DNA from: JBMZCV01 sp049613665
GTDB lineage: Bacteria; Bacteroidota; Bacteroidia; Chitinophagales; UBA2359
Reading direction: 5' to 3'
Assembly (NCBI GenBank): GCA_049613665.1
Contig: JBMZCV010000114.1
Span: 1 to 17,531, forward strand
Length of the DNA stretch: 17,531 bases
The notes under the pieces were generated by a model that saw only the letters and a list, made by a program, of their open reading frames with translations, searched no databases and was not told the origin of the DNA. Every line of letters begins with the position of its first letter. Position 1 is the stretch's first letter. Made by a program: the position numbers and the translations under genes. Shown here piece after piece: positions 1 to 8,500 of the stretch.

Positions 1-27
1 GAATAAAAAAACACCTTTTGGCAAGGG

Positions 28-106
28 AAACATACTATTTTTCAGTTCAAAAGGCTATAAAATTTGCAAATAGTGGCCGCCTTAGCCTAAAAAAAATAGT
101 ATGTTT
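28..106. repeat. Long-loop inverted repeat 1 (15-bp perfect arms, 49-nt loop)
   Basis: AAACATACTATTTTT at 28-42 is the exact reverse complement of AAAAATAGTATGTTT at 92-106. The 49-nt spacer contains a nested 6-bp pair, AGGCTA (52-57) with TAGCCT (83-88), so an RNA from here could fold into a two-level structure. It lies in non-coding DNA ahead of the mutase gene. It could be a terminator for an unseen upstream gene, a structured leader or small RNA, or a dispersed repeat. The pairing is seen directly; the role is not known. Confidence 0.7.
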
Positions 107-153
107 AAGTCTTTGATAAAAAAATGTATAAATGTCTGAACTATTGTCAAAAA

Positions 154-233
154 AGAAATGACATATTTGCTAGGTTAATGAAAACCGCATTTTGATTTTT
201 GAATTTATTTGGTAAAAAAAATATGTCATTTCT
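154..233. repeat. Long-loop inverted repeat 2 (15-bp perfect arms, 50-nt loop)
   Basis: AGAAATGACATATTT at 154-168 pairs perfectly with AAATATGTCATTTCT at 219-233 across a 50-nt spacer. Arm length and spacing match the first inverted repeat 48 bp upstream, but the arm sequence is unrelated, so this is a repeated architecture rather than a repeated sequence. The right arm ends 44 bp before the mutase start codon, so it should lie in the leader if transcription begins upstream. Function unknown. Confidence 0.7.
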
Positions 234-277
234 ATATCTAAAAATGACAGACCAAACAAAAAAAATAACAACAGAGA

Positions 278-1846
278 ATGAAACCTATAAAAGAGCGAAA
301 AAGCGAGTTTAAGACCGATTCAAATATTCCTATTCGGCCTACTTATGAGCCATTAAAACAAGCGATAGAACAGCCCGCTCAATTTCCTTTTACACGAGGC
401 GTACATGAGCGTATGTATCGCAGCCGTCTATGGACAATGCGACAATATGCAGGTTTTTCGACTGCCGAAGAATCAAACAAACGCTACAAATATTTGCTCT
501 CGCAAGGCACAACAGGACTTTCGGTAGCTTTCGATTTGCCAACGCAAATAGGCTACGACTCAGACCATGAATTTTCGGAAGGCGAAGTAGGAAAAGTAGG
601 CGTTGCGATAGATTCTATCAACGATATGGAAGCACTTTTTGCAGACATTGAGCTGCAAAAAATTTCTACATCTATGACCATCAACTCGACAGGTTTTATT
701 TTGTTGGCTTTTTATATCGCTCTCGCAAAACGACAAAATGCTGATTTGAACCGTTTGTCTGGCACGATTCAAAACGACATTCTCAAAGAATATGCAGCAC
801 GAGGCACTTACATTTATCCGCCGAAACCTTCGATGCGAATTATCACCGATATTTTTGCGTATTGCAGCACCGATTTGCCACGTTGGAACACTATTTCCAT
901 ATCTGGCTATCATATCCGAGAAGCTGGCTCAACGGCTGTGCAAGAATTGGCTTTTACGCTTGCAAATGGAAAAGCTTATTTGAAAGCGGCACAAAGCGTT
1001 GGTTTAGATATTAATGTGTTTGCAAAACGTTTGTCGTTCTTTTTCAATGCTCACAACAATTTTTTCGAAGAAATTGCAAAGTTTAGAGCAGCACGAAGAA
1101 TGTGGGCGAAAATGACAAAACAATTAGGTGCAACAGATATTAAAGCTCAAAAATTACGATTTCATACGCAAACAGGCGGCTCAACGCTTACGGCACAACA
1201 AGCTTTAAACAATATTCCTCGTGTGACTTTGCAAGCGATGTCGGCAGTTTTGGGTGGCACACAGTCTTTGCACACCAATGGCTATGACGAAGCTTTGTCG
1301 TTACCGACAGAAGAAGCGGCACGAATTGCTTTGCGAACACAGCAAATTATCGCTTTTGAAAGTGGTGTTACAGATACGGTTGATCCTTTGGCTGGCTCGT
1401 ATTTTGTGGAGACTTTGACGAATGAGATAGAAGCGGCAGCATGGCAATATATCGAAAAAATAGATGCTATGGGCGGAGCGGTGACGGCTATTGAAGCTGG
1501 TTATATGCAGGAGGAAATTGCTCGCTCGGCTTATACTTATCAAAAAGAAATCGAAAGCAAGGAAAAAATCATTGTCGGAGTCAATAGTTTTCAGGCGAAA
1601 GAAACTCGACAAACGAGTCTTTTTAGAGTAGATGACGCTATCAGGCAAGTGCAAATAGAAAAGCTAAAAGTGCTGAAAAACAATCGTAGTGCAGAAGCAG
1701 TGCGTTTGGCTTTGGCAGAGATTTCGCATTGTGCAAAGGCAAATATCAATCTGATGCCAGCCGTTATTTCGGCAGTAGAACACGGCACTACTTTGGGCGA
1801 AATTTCCGATGCTTTGCGTGCTATTTTTGGAGAATATAGAGGATAG
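278..1846 (+). CDS. Methylmalonyl-CoA mutase large (catalytic) subunit, lacking the B12-binding domain
   Basis: This is a coenzyme-B12-dependent acyl-CoA mutase catalytic subunit of 522 residues. It carries the TIM-barrel domain of the methylmalonyl-CoA mutase family (core motifs from about residue 37 to 440). It ends where full-length mutases continue into the cobalamin-binding domain (DxHxxG motif), which is absent, so a separate small subunit must supply B12. Residues that separate the families favour methylmalonyl-CoA: Tyr57 in TMRQYAGF and Arg175 in KEYAARGTYI match Tyr89 and Arg207 of the Propionibacterium enzyme, where isobutyryl-CoA mutases have Phe and Gln. His212 in SGYHIREAG matches the catalytic His244. 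The expected role is interconversion of succinyl-CoA and (R)-methylmalonyl-CoA in propionate metabolism. No small subunit, epimerase or MeaB chaperone gene lies in the window. The mutase call is very firm; substrate is inferred from two residues. Confidence 0.93.
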   Translation: MKPIKERKSEFKTDSNIPIRPTYEPLKQAIEQPAQFPFTRGVHERMYRSRLWTMRQYAGFSTAEESNKRYKYLLSQGTTGLSVAFDLPTQIGYDSDHEFSEGEVGKVGVAIDSINDMEALFADIELQKISTSMTINSTGFILLAFYIALAKRQNADLNRLSGTIQNDILKEYAARGTYIYPPKPSMRIITDIFAYCSTDLPRWNTISISGYHIREAGSTAVQELAFTLANGKAYLKAAQSVGLDINVFAKRLSFFFNAHNNFFEEIAKFRAARRMWAKMTKQLGATDIKAQKLRFHTQTGGSTLTAQQALNNIPRVTLQAMSAVLGGTQSLHTNGYDEALSLPTEEAARIALRTQQIIAFESGVTDTVDPLAGSYFVETLTNEIEAAAWQYIEKIDAMGGAVTAIEAGYMQEEIARSAYTYQKEIESKEKIIVGVNSFQAKETRQTSLFRVDDAIRQVQIEKLKVLKNNRSAEAVRLALAEISHCAKANINLMPAVISAVEHGTTLGEISDALRAIFGEYRG

Positions 1847-1860
1847 TTTTTAGCGAAAAG

Positions 1861-1868
1861 TACATTTG
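1861..1868 (+). promoter_or_regulatory. Possible -7 promoter element (TAnnTTTG type) for rlmF
   Basis: TACATTTG fits the Bacteroidetes -7 consensus TAnnTTTG and lies 48 bp before the rlmF start, in the 70-bp gap after the mutase stop. I see no matching -33 element about 24 bp upstream, so this is weak. If real, rlmF and the next gene can be transcribed separately from the mutase. Confidence 0.3.
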
Positions 1869-1916
1869 ATAAAAAGCAATCTAAATGTTATGAATTGAAT
1901 TTAAGATACAAAAAAA

Positions 1917-3059
1917 ATGAAGCAAAAAAAGAAAGCACATGCAAAAGTAAAAGCGAGATTGCATGGCAGAAATAAACACCGTGAACGCTACGATTTTAAA
2001 CAATTGATAGCAAGTTGTCCAGAGTTAGCAGAGTTTGTAAAGCCCAATAAATATGGCGATGATTCGGTTAACTTTTTCAATCCAGCAGCCGTAAAAATGC
2101 TCAACAAAGCCTTATTGAAGCATCATTATGGCATTGAAAGTTGGGATATTCCAGCAGGATATTTGTGTCCACCTATTCCAGGCCGTGCCGATTATATTCA
2201 TCATATCGCCGATATTTTGAGTGTTAGAAATAACGGAAATATACCAACAGGAAGCAGCATAAAATGTTTGGATATTGGTGTAGGAGCAAATTGTGTTTAT
2301 CCACTTATTGGAACAAAAGAATATGATTGGCATTTTGTAGGTTCAGAAATAGATGTGGTAGCGATTGAAGCGGCCAACAAAATTCTAGAAAACAATCTTG
2401 AACTGAAAAAAAATATCGAAATTCGGAAGCAAAAAAATGCTAAAAACATTTTTCATAGTATTTTGCGAGAAGGCGAAAACTATGATTTGGTGATTTGCAA
2501 CCCACCATTTCATGCTTCGGCAGAGGAGGCACAAGCTGGCACGATGCGAAAACTCAATAATTTGAAGCACAATAATAAATATAATAAACCAATTTTAAAT
2601 TTTGGCGGCCAAAATAATGAATTGTGGTGCGAAGGTGGCGAATTGACTTTTATTAAAAAAATGATTCAAGAAAGCAAATCGTATGCAAAAAATTGCCTTT
2701 GGTTTTCGAGCCTTGTTTCCAAGCAAAAACATATCAAAAGTTTGGAAGAAGCTCTGAAAATGGTTGGAATGAGACGTTCAAAAGTCATTGCGATGGGGCA
2801 AGGCAACAAATCGAGTCGCATTTTAGCATGGACTTTTCAAACGAATAATGAGCAAAGAAAATGGATAACTGAAAGGTGGCAAGAAACAAAGATTTTGGAA
2901 ACGGAAGAAACAAAGGTTTTGGAAGTTGAAGAAGCAAAGGTTTTGGAAGTTGAAGAAGCAAAGATTTTGGAAACGGAAGAAATAAAGGTTTTGGAAACGG
3001 AAGAAACAAAGGTTTTGGAAGTTGAAAAAGAAGACATTACTAAAAATACAACAAAATGA
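1917..3059 (+). CDS. rlmF: 23S rRNA (adenine-1618 N6)-methyltransferase RlmF, with repeat tail
   Basis: This SAM-dependent enzyme methylates N6 of an adenine in 23S rRNA (A1618 in E. coli numbering). The N-terminus is very basic (KQKKKAHAKVKARLHGRNKH), as expected for RNA binding. The SAM loop is CLDIGVGANC (117-126), and NPPF at 195-198 is the N6-adenine methyltransferase catalytic motif. Further family blocks are YLCPPIPGRADYIHH (82-96) and the Gly-rich FGGQNNELWCEGGE stretch. The catalytic part ends near residue 313 (AWTFQT). Beyond it is a tail unlike the family: six 8-residue acidic repeats (323-370) and then about ten polar residues. The ATG follows an A-rich stretch, with no Shine-Dalgarno. 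The next gene starts 28 bp downstream, so the two are probably cotranscribed. Confidence 0.93.
   Translation: MKQKKKAHAKVKARLHGRNKHRERYDFKQLIASCPELAEFVKPNKYGDDSVNFFNPAAVKMLNKALLKHHYGIESWDIPAGYLCPPIPGRADYIHHIADILSVRNNGNIPTGSSIKCLDIGVGANCVYPLIGTKEYDWHFVGSEIDVVAIEAANKILENNLELKKNIEIRKQKNAKNIFHSILREGENYDLVICNPPFHASAEEAQAGTMRKLNNLKHNNKYNKPILNFGGQNNELWCEGGELTFIKKMIQESKSYAKNCLWFSSLVSKQKHIKSLEEALKMVGMRRSKVIAMGQGNKSSRILAWTFQTNNEQRKWITERWQETKILETEETKVLEVEEAKVLEVEEAKILETEEIKVLETEETKVLEVEKEDITKNTTK
2883..3026 (+). repeat. Six in-frame tandem 24-bp repeats at the 3' end of rlmF
   Basis: Units begin at 2883, 2907, 2931, 2955, 2979 and 3003. Each reads roughly gaa-acn-aag-rtt-ttg-gaa-(acg or gtt)-gaa and encodes E(T/A/I)K(I/V)LE(T/V)E. 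Two variants alternate: ending ETE in units 1, 4 and 5, and EVE in units 2, 3 and 6. Exactly 24 bp per unit keeps the frame, so copy-number change would alter tail length without disrupting the gene. The peptide is strongly acidic and helix-prone, but its 8-residue period does not match a 7-residue coiled coil. Confidence 0.95.
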
Positions 3060-3087
3060 AAAATAGTATTTTCTAAACTAGAAAACA

Positions 3088-4137
3088 ATGAAAGTTGCAG
3101 AACTACGAAAAAAATTAGCTCCACTCAAAAAAGAAGAGCTTATCAAGCTGGCAGTAGAGTTTTATAAACTTGTGCCAAAAGCGAAAAAGGAAGATTATCA
3201 GCTCGATGAAATGGTCAATAATCCTAGCCAGCCAAAGCCGAAAAAAAAATGTGTTAGCATGGCTTTGAGTTTGTCGGAAGTAGAAAATTTGGTCAAAAAA
3301 TTTGAGGAAGATGCAAAAGAGCAAAATTATTTGTATCCAAATCGGTCTGTGCCAAAAAAAGAACGAAGCACTTGGCGTTTTAAAGTCAAAAAATGGTATA
3401 AAGAGCTAGTAAATGTGAAGCGAAAAGATGCCGATTTGCCTTTGCAAGCCGTATTGTTAGAGATTTTGTATGAATTGTTGAGTGAAGGAGGCTATCACAA
3501 CTATTTTACGAGTCAGATGCCTTTTAAGTCTATCGGCATTTCGCAAGCCGATTTTTATAAGTCCGTTTTATTTGTTTGGCAAGAAGCAGAAGGCAAGCAA
3601 ACAGCAATAGAAAAAGGCATTCCATTGCTGTTGAACCATTCATTAGATGAAGACACTTATTTCAATGATTTGTCCACAGAATTTATTTCTTGCTTGCCTA
3701 TTCCAGACCTAAAAGAGTTAGCAATAGCAGCAATAAAAGCAGAAATCAAAACACTCAATTATATTCCAATATCTAAAGAATCTGTCGCAGTAAATGGTTT
3801 TGGCTATTATTTTGATACTAGAACGGTAGAGGAAAAAAATGAGGAAAAGAGACATGTCAGCCTAATGACTTTAGCTTTTCAATTATATGTTGCTTTATAT
3901 GAACCCGAAGAAGCCATCGCTTTTTACAAAAAATACTATTATGAAGAAAAAGTGGAGCTAAAATTATATGTTCTTATTGCTTTATTATTTGATAAAGGCT
4001 TGAAAGACGAAATGAAAGAGGAACTCGAAAATGCGAAAAAAGACGATATTACTCTAATAGAAGAATTGCCTAAAATACTTGAATACATCAAAAAATATGA
4101 TTCTCTTCCCGAAGATTTCTATTATTTTGAAATGTAA
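3088..4137 (+). CDS. Hypothetical helical protein, unrecognised family
   Basis: I do not recognise this 349-residue protein with confidence. It is highly charged, rich in Lys and Glu, and apparently all-helical, with no signal peptide, membrane segment or catalytic motif that I can see. The first 45 residues (leucine/lysine-rich helix, KKEELIKLAVEFYKLVPKAKKEDYQ) faintly resemble the N-terminus of small uncharacterised DUF6155-like proteins; this is recollection, not a search result. A basic linker (residues 51-54, KPKKK) follows. The rest (about 57-349) reads as repeated amphipathic helices, as in TPR- or HEAT-like scaffolds, with aromatic-rich blocks such as FYKKYYYEEK. It starts 28 bp after rlmF, suggesting cotranscription, and ends just before a strong terminator. 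A ribosome- or RNA-related role is possible from context only. Confidence 0.75.
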   Translation: MKVAELRKKLAPLKKEELIKLAVEFYKLVPKAKKEDYQLDEMVNNPSQPKPKKKCVSMALSLSEVENLVKKFEEDAKEQNYLYPNRSVPKKERSTWRFKVKKWYKELVNVKRKDADLPLQAVLLEILYELLSEGGYHNYFTSQMPFKSIGISQADFYKSVLFVWQEAEGKQTAIEKGIPLLLNHSLDEDTYFNDLSTEFISCLPIPDLKELAIAAIKAEIKTLNYIPISKESVAVNGFGYYFDTRTVEEKNEEKRHVSLMTLAFQLYVALYEPEEAIAFYKKYYYEEKVELKLYVLIALLFDKGLKDEMKEELENAKKDDITLIEELPKILEYIKKYDSLPEDFYYFEM

Positions 4138-4145
4138 AAAATAAG

Positions 4146-4188
4146 AAATCCTGTTTTAAAAAATGAACTTTTAAAACAGGATTTTTTT
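4146..4188. terminator. Bidirectional intrinsic terminator between convergent genes
   Basis: AAATCCTGTTTTAAAA (4146-4161) pairs perfectly with TTTTAAAACAGGATTT (4169-4184) around a 7-nt loop. A T-run follows on the plus strand and an A-run precedes the stem, so it can act in both directions. It sits between the stop of the hypothetical gene (4137) and the stop of the leftward FMN reductase (4190), almost touching the latter. Confidence 0.9.
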
Positions 4189-4189
4189 G

Positions 4190-4768
4190 TTAAACAGCTT
4201 CTACTACTGCTTTTTTCTTCATAGCAATAGCCGAAGTCAGCCACAGCAATTCTTCTGAAAACTGCTGAAAAGATTTTTTCAATCTATCGTTTGTCGGCTC
4301 ATTGTTTTCGTCTATCGAAGTATGAATATTGCCAACCAACAGTTTGTAAGGCATCGGAAAGCCACCTAGCGAAAGCACCAAACTCTGCAACTGGTGCGAC
4401 GCATTCACGCCTGCAAAACCACCTGATGCTACGGTCATAATACCGATAGGCTTGCGTTTGTATTCGGCATAAAAATAATCTACCGTATTTTTGAAAACAC
4501 CACTCATGGTACCATTGTATTCTGGCGAGGCGAAAACGATAGCATCGGCTGCTGCCAAAATATCGCTAAATTCCTTTGCACCTTTTGGATAATCATTTTC
4601 TGCCGAAAAAGGAGCGGTCATAATTGGAAAATTGTAAGCCAATACATCAAGCACATCTACTTTTGCTGCTTGTTTGTTTTGTCCAAAAACCTTTGCCAAA
4701 TAAGTAACTGCTTTATGCGTTTGCCGACCATTTCGTGCCGAACCAGAAATAATTGCTATTTTATACAT
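4190..4768 (-). CDS. NADPH-dependent FMN reductase family flavoprotein
   Basis: This is a flavodoxin-fold oxidoreductase of 192 residues, normal for the family. It should use NAD(P)H to reduce FMN, quinones, azo dyes or similar acceptors in the cytoplasm. The N-terminal beta strand and phosphate-binding loop IAIISGSARNGRQTHK (4-19) bind FMN phosphate. SPEYNGTMSGVFKN (81-94) is the family signature that contacts the flavin ring. VASGGFAG and the following segment form the dimer/NAD(P)H side. It is the second gene of a leftward pair, 11 bp after a MarR regulator, so the two are very likely one transcript. Such pairs commonly respond to electrophiles, quinones or oxidants; here that is inferred. 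The exact acceptor cannot be read from the sequence. Confidence 0.9.
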   Translation of the reverse strand: MYKIAIISGSARNGRQTHKAVTYLAKVFGQNKQAAKVDVLDVLAYNFPIMTAPFSAENDYPKGAKEFSDILAAADAIVFASPEYNGTMSGVFKNTVDYFYAEYKRKPIGIMTVASGGFAGVNASHQLQSLVLSLGGFPMPYKLLVGNIHTSIDENNEPTNDRLKKSFQQFSEELLWLTSAIAMKKKAVVEAV

Positions 4769-4779
4769 AATATTTATTT

Positions 4780-5256
4780 TTACTTTGTAATTTGTTCATT
4801 TTCAAACTTACTGCGAAGCTTATCTAAAATTTGATTGACTTCCATAGCATCATTTTCGCTTATTTGTTGCGTAAATTGCATCATTTCATCCATCTTTGGA
4901 CGTATGTTTTGCAACAGCGAAATGCCTTTTTTAGTAATGCAAATTTCTATTTGTCGCCGATTGTTACTACACCTACATCGACTGACATAATCTTTTTGCA
5001 ACAAACGGTCAATCAGCCGAGTCACGTCTGGCGTTTTGTCGAGCATCACTCGTTTTATATCGCCAGCACTACACGCCGAAGGATGTGAGCCTTGCAAAAT
5101 ACGCAATACATTGTATTGTTGATGCGTAATATTATGAGACTTCAAAGTCTTTTTTATTTTATTGATAAGCCAATTGTTTGTATAAAGAATATTAATCAAC
5201 ATTTTTTGCTGTTCATCTCTAAAATTGGCTTGTTTTACTGCTTCATTAATTGTCAT
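4780..5256 (-). CDS. MarR-family transcriptional regulator
   Basis: This 158-residue winged-helix regulator has the usual MarR architecture: an N-terminal dimerisation helix, a helix-turn-helix around 46-90 (QQYNVLRIL to DVTRLIDRLLQKDYV), a wing at 91-112 ending in the typical RRQIEICITKKG, and a C-terminal dimerisation helix. MarR proteins usually repress their own operon until a small ligand or oxidant releases them. It is first in a two-gene operon with the FMN reductase, its likely target. Three cysteines (62, 94 and 96) are notable: the CxC pair lies in the DNA-contacting wing, where most relatives carry charged residues, so thiol redox sensing is possible but unproven. A palindrome just upstream of its start is a candidate operator. 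Confidence 0.92.
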   Translation of the reverse strand: MTINEAVKQANFRDEQQKMLINILYTNNWLINKIKKTLKSHNITHQQYNVLRILQGSHPSACSAGDIKRVMLDKTPDVTRLIDRLLQKDYVSRCRCSNNRRQIEICITKKGISLLQNIRPKMDEMMQFTQQISENDAMEVNQILDKLRSKFENEQITK

Positions 5257-5265
5257 AACAACATT

Positions 5266-5275
5266 TGTTTAAACA
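5266..5275. promoter_or_regulatory. Palindrome TGTTTAAACA, candidate MarR operator
   Basis: This perfect 10-bp palindrome starts 10 bp upstream of the leftward MarR start codon, inside the divergent intergenic region. MarR dimers bind palindromes near their own promoters, so placement fits. However, the sequence is AT-rich, short, and occurs again at 8764-8773 with no MarR gene nearby. Low confidence. Confidence 0.3.
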
Positions 5276-5305
5276 CCTATTACAACAAACTTTGGCTTAA
5301 AATGG

Positions 5306-5337
5306 TTTACAAAATTTAAAAAAAAGTGATACCTTTG
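5306..5337 (+). promoter_or_regulatory. Bacteroidetes-type promoter for the helicase-nuclease gene
   Basis: TACCTTTG at 5330-5337 matches the -7 consensus TAnnTTTG. TTTAC at 5306, starting 24 bp upstream of it, fits the -33 position (consensus TTTG, one mismatch). The same pair, TTTACAAA then TAnCTTTG at the same 24-bp spacing, recurs before the protease gene, which strengthens both. It predicts a leader of about 160 nt before the start at 5508. Confidence 0.6.
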
Positions 5338-5507
5338 TTTTTGATTTTTTTTAATATGAAAAAATAACAATTAAAAACTTTTTTTGTTGCTGGAGATAAC
5401 ACACAACAATAACGATAATTGTATTTATTTAAAAAATAGTATGGCTAAACTTTTGGTCAAAAAAAATAACTAATAACTCAAAATTTAAAACTAAAAACTT
5501 TCAAAAA

Positions 5508-8500
5508 ATGCCTTTAAGCATCTACAAATCGTCGGCTGGCTCTGGAAAAACCTATACTTTGGTGCAAGAATATGTCAAACTATTGGTCAATAGTCCACGA
5601 GAATTTCGCAATATTCTAGCCATTACTTTCACAAACAAAGCCACCAACGAAATGAAAGGCCGAATTATAGAAGCCTTGTCAAAACTAACGGCTGGCACGA
5701 TGCCTGATTTGGCCAACCAAATCGTGAAAGATTTAAATTTGATAGAATCGCAAGGCTCTGAAAAAGCAGCACTAGACCATGTCAAAAAACAAGCATATTG
5801 GGCGTTGAAACGCATTTTGCACAGCTACTCAGAGTTCAATGTGAGTACGATTGACAGCTTTTTTCAGCAAATTTTGCGTTCCTTTACCAAAGAACTCAAA
5901 TTGCCACAACGCTACGAAGTGGAAATGAATACGAGCTATGTGTTGGATAGAGTCACGACCGAATTATTCCTCGATGTTGGACACACAGAAGGACTCACAA
6001 ATTGGCTGACGGATTTTGCATTTTCTGAAATAGAAGATAACAAAGGTTGGAAAATTGAAACCAATATCAAGGATTTGGGAATGGAAATTTTCAAAGAAGG
6101 AGTTTGGAAAAAACTAACGAAAAATGAAGGCGAAGCAGTAGTAGGAGAGGAGGAAATAAAGGAAGACCGCTACGAAAAAATGAGAGATTGGAGTAAAAAA
6201 CTCTGGAAAATAAAGCGAGATTTCGACAACAAAATGAAAAGCTATGCCGAGCAAGCACTCGAATTTATAAAAGGATATAGCTTAGAAACTAAGGATTTTA
6301 AGAGGGGTACGGCTGCTTGTTTTGAAGTTGTTTTGACAGGTAAATATGATTTTAGTAAGGCTACTTTGCTAAAAATTTATGCAGGAAAAGAAAGTGAATG
6401 GACAACGAAAAAATCGCCCAATAGAGCAAAAATAGAAATGTTGGTGCAGAATGGTTTGCAGCAAATTTTTGTGGAAATGGTCGATTTTTACGAAAAAAAC
6501 TTAATAAATTATTATTCGGCAACGGCAGTTCTAAAAAATATTTATGTCTATGGTATTCTCAACGATTTGAAAGACAAATTGGTGGATTACAGAACTCGTG
6601 AAAACCTCATGCTTATTTCGGATACGCCAAACCTTATGCGGTCTATTGTGCATGATAGCAGCCTCGAATTTATTTTTGAAAAAGTAGGGATGGTTTACAA
6701 ACATATTTTGCTCGATGAGTTTCAAGACACCTCAGAAGCACAATGGCACAGCCTTGCTTATTTGGTCAATAATTCTATTGCGGAAGACAATCAGTCGCTA
6801 GTAGTGGGCGATGTAAAACAAAGTATTTATCGCTGGCGTGGCGGAGAAATGAACTTGTTGTTAAATAATATGGCAGGCACTATTCCTCCTGCCTATTTTA
6901 CTGCTGAAACCGAAAAAGATTTGGCAACAAATTACCGTAGCCGAGAGCATATTGTCAAGTTTAACAATGCTTTTTTTATCGCTACCGCAAAAGTTTTGGA
7001 ATATGAACTGACGCAAAATGACATGCCAAATGTAGCACAAATTACTAAAGCGTATGCCTCTGTTAGTCAGGCAATTAACAATGAAAAAGGCGGCTTTGTA
7101 GAGATTAATTTTTTACCTAAAACAGATTGGCAAACGATAGCCGAAGAAAAACTCATTACGCTCATTGGACAGCTTTTAGACAAAGGCTACAATTTGCGAG
7201 ATATAGCCATTTTGGTTCGTCGAAATAAAGACGGAAATAAGGTAGCTGAAGTCTTGGCAGCAAAAGGAATAAAAGTCATTTCATCGGAGTCCTTATTGCT
7301 CAAAAACTCACCTAAAATACGATTGCTCATTAGCATTCTGCACTATTTGGCCGACAACAGAAATATAATCGCAAAAACCGAAATTTTGGTCAATTATTTG
7401 CAACTCACAAAGCCAGAATTGGAGTTAGACCACAGTATTTTTGCCGACCATTTGCAAGAAAAAGACGATAATTTATTTTACAAAATTTTGCCAAAAGCTT
7501 TTACCGATGAAATCGAGAATTTAGTCAAAAAACCATTGTATGAGCTAGTCGAAATGCTCATTCAATTGCTCAAAATGCAAGTCGATGCCGACACCTATAT
7601 ACAGCGTTTTCAGGATTTAACATTGGAACACAATACTAAACAAAGCCCAGACATTCGCAATTTTTTGGCTTGGTGGGAAGATAAAAAAGAAAGCAGCGAT
7701 ACGGCGATTATTGTGCCAGATGGCGAAGATGCTGTTACCGTAATGACGGTGCATAAGGCGAAAGGTTTGGAGTTTCCGATTGTGATTATGCCTTATGGCG
7801 AGTGGGATTTGATGCCGAGCAGAATGGGGGTGTTGTGGGCAAGTAGCGAGCGAGAACCATATAACGAAATGGGTATTATTCCGCTAAAAATATCGGCTAA
7901 TTTAGAAAAAACCTATTTCGCAGAAGACTACAAGCAAGAGGTGTTACAGTCATATTTGGATAATTTAAATTTATTGTATGTCGCACTCACTCGTCCTGTC
8001 GATAGACTCTATATTTTTACACCTCAAAAGGGTAAAACAACGAAAGGAATCAAAAAAGTGAGTTCGTTGTTAGATGCTGTTATGCACAGTCCATTTTTTG
8101 AATATCAGGAAGACTACGATTTGGAAAACCGACAATTTGCTTATCCAGACGAGTTGAGCATTACGGAAGTAGGTTTGAACCACAAAAAGAGCCAAGATAA
8201 TATCGAAAATCTGCATCATTATATCAGTAATAACTACCATGAACGCATCACGATTCGCTCTGAGTCGGAACGTTTTTTCATGCTTTTCGACAATAAAGCT
8301 TCGCAAGCCATCAAAATGGGGCAAAAAATGCACGCTGTTTTAGAAAAGCTGCAAAGCATTGACGATTTGGACAAAACGATTCGGAAGCTGCAAATTCAAG
8401 GAACAATCACAACGGCTGATGTGCCAATAATTTCGGCACGCATTCACAAAATTTTCAAATTGTCGATTGTCAAAAGATGGTTTCAGCCAGATTGGGAAGT

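Noticed and set aside
1..277. Possible cobalamin riboswitch ahead of a B12-dependent mutase
   Set aside because: GGCAAGGGAA near 21-30 only loosely recalls one riboswitch segment, and I find no B12 box or the other conserved blocks. The obvious structures here are the two long-loop inverted repeats.
2883..3026. Regularly spaced repeats resembling a small CRISPR array
   Set aside because: The units are directly adjacent, 24 bp each, in frame with rlmF and without unique spacers, so this is a coding tandem repeat.
2785..3124. Leftward ORFs of 74 and 95 codons through the rlmF tail
   Set aside because: They are antisense readings of the tandem repeat and give low-complexity repeats; they depend on the rlmF sequence and have no independent support.
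5441..5473. Ten-codon ATG ORF (MAKLLVKKNN) in the leader of the helicase-nuclease gene
   Set aside because: It is too short to support, and its ATG is part of the AAAAATAGTATG motif found in non-coding places elsewhere.
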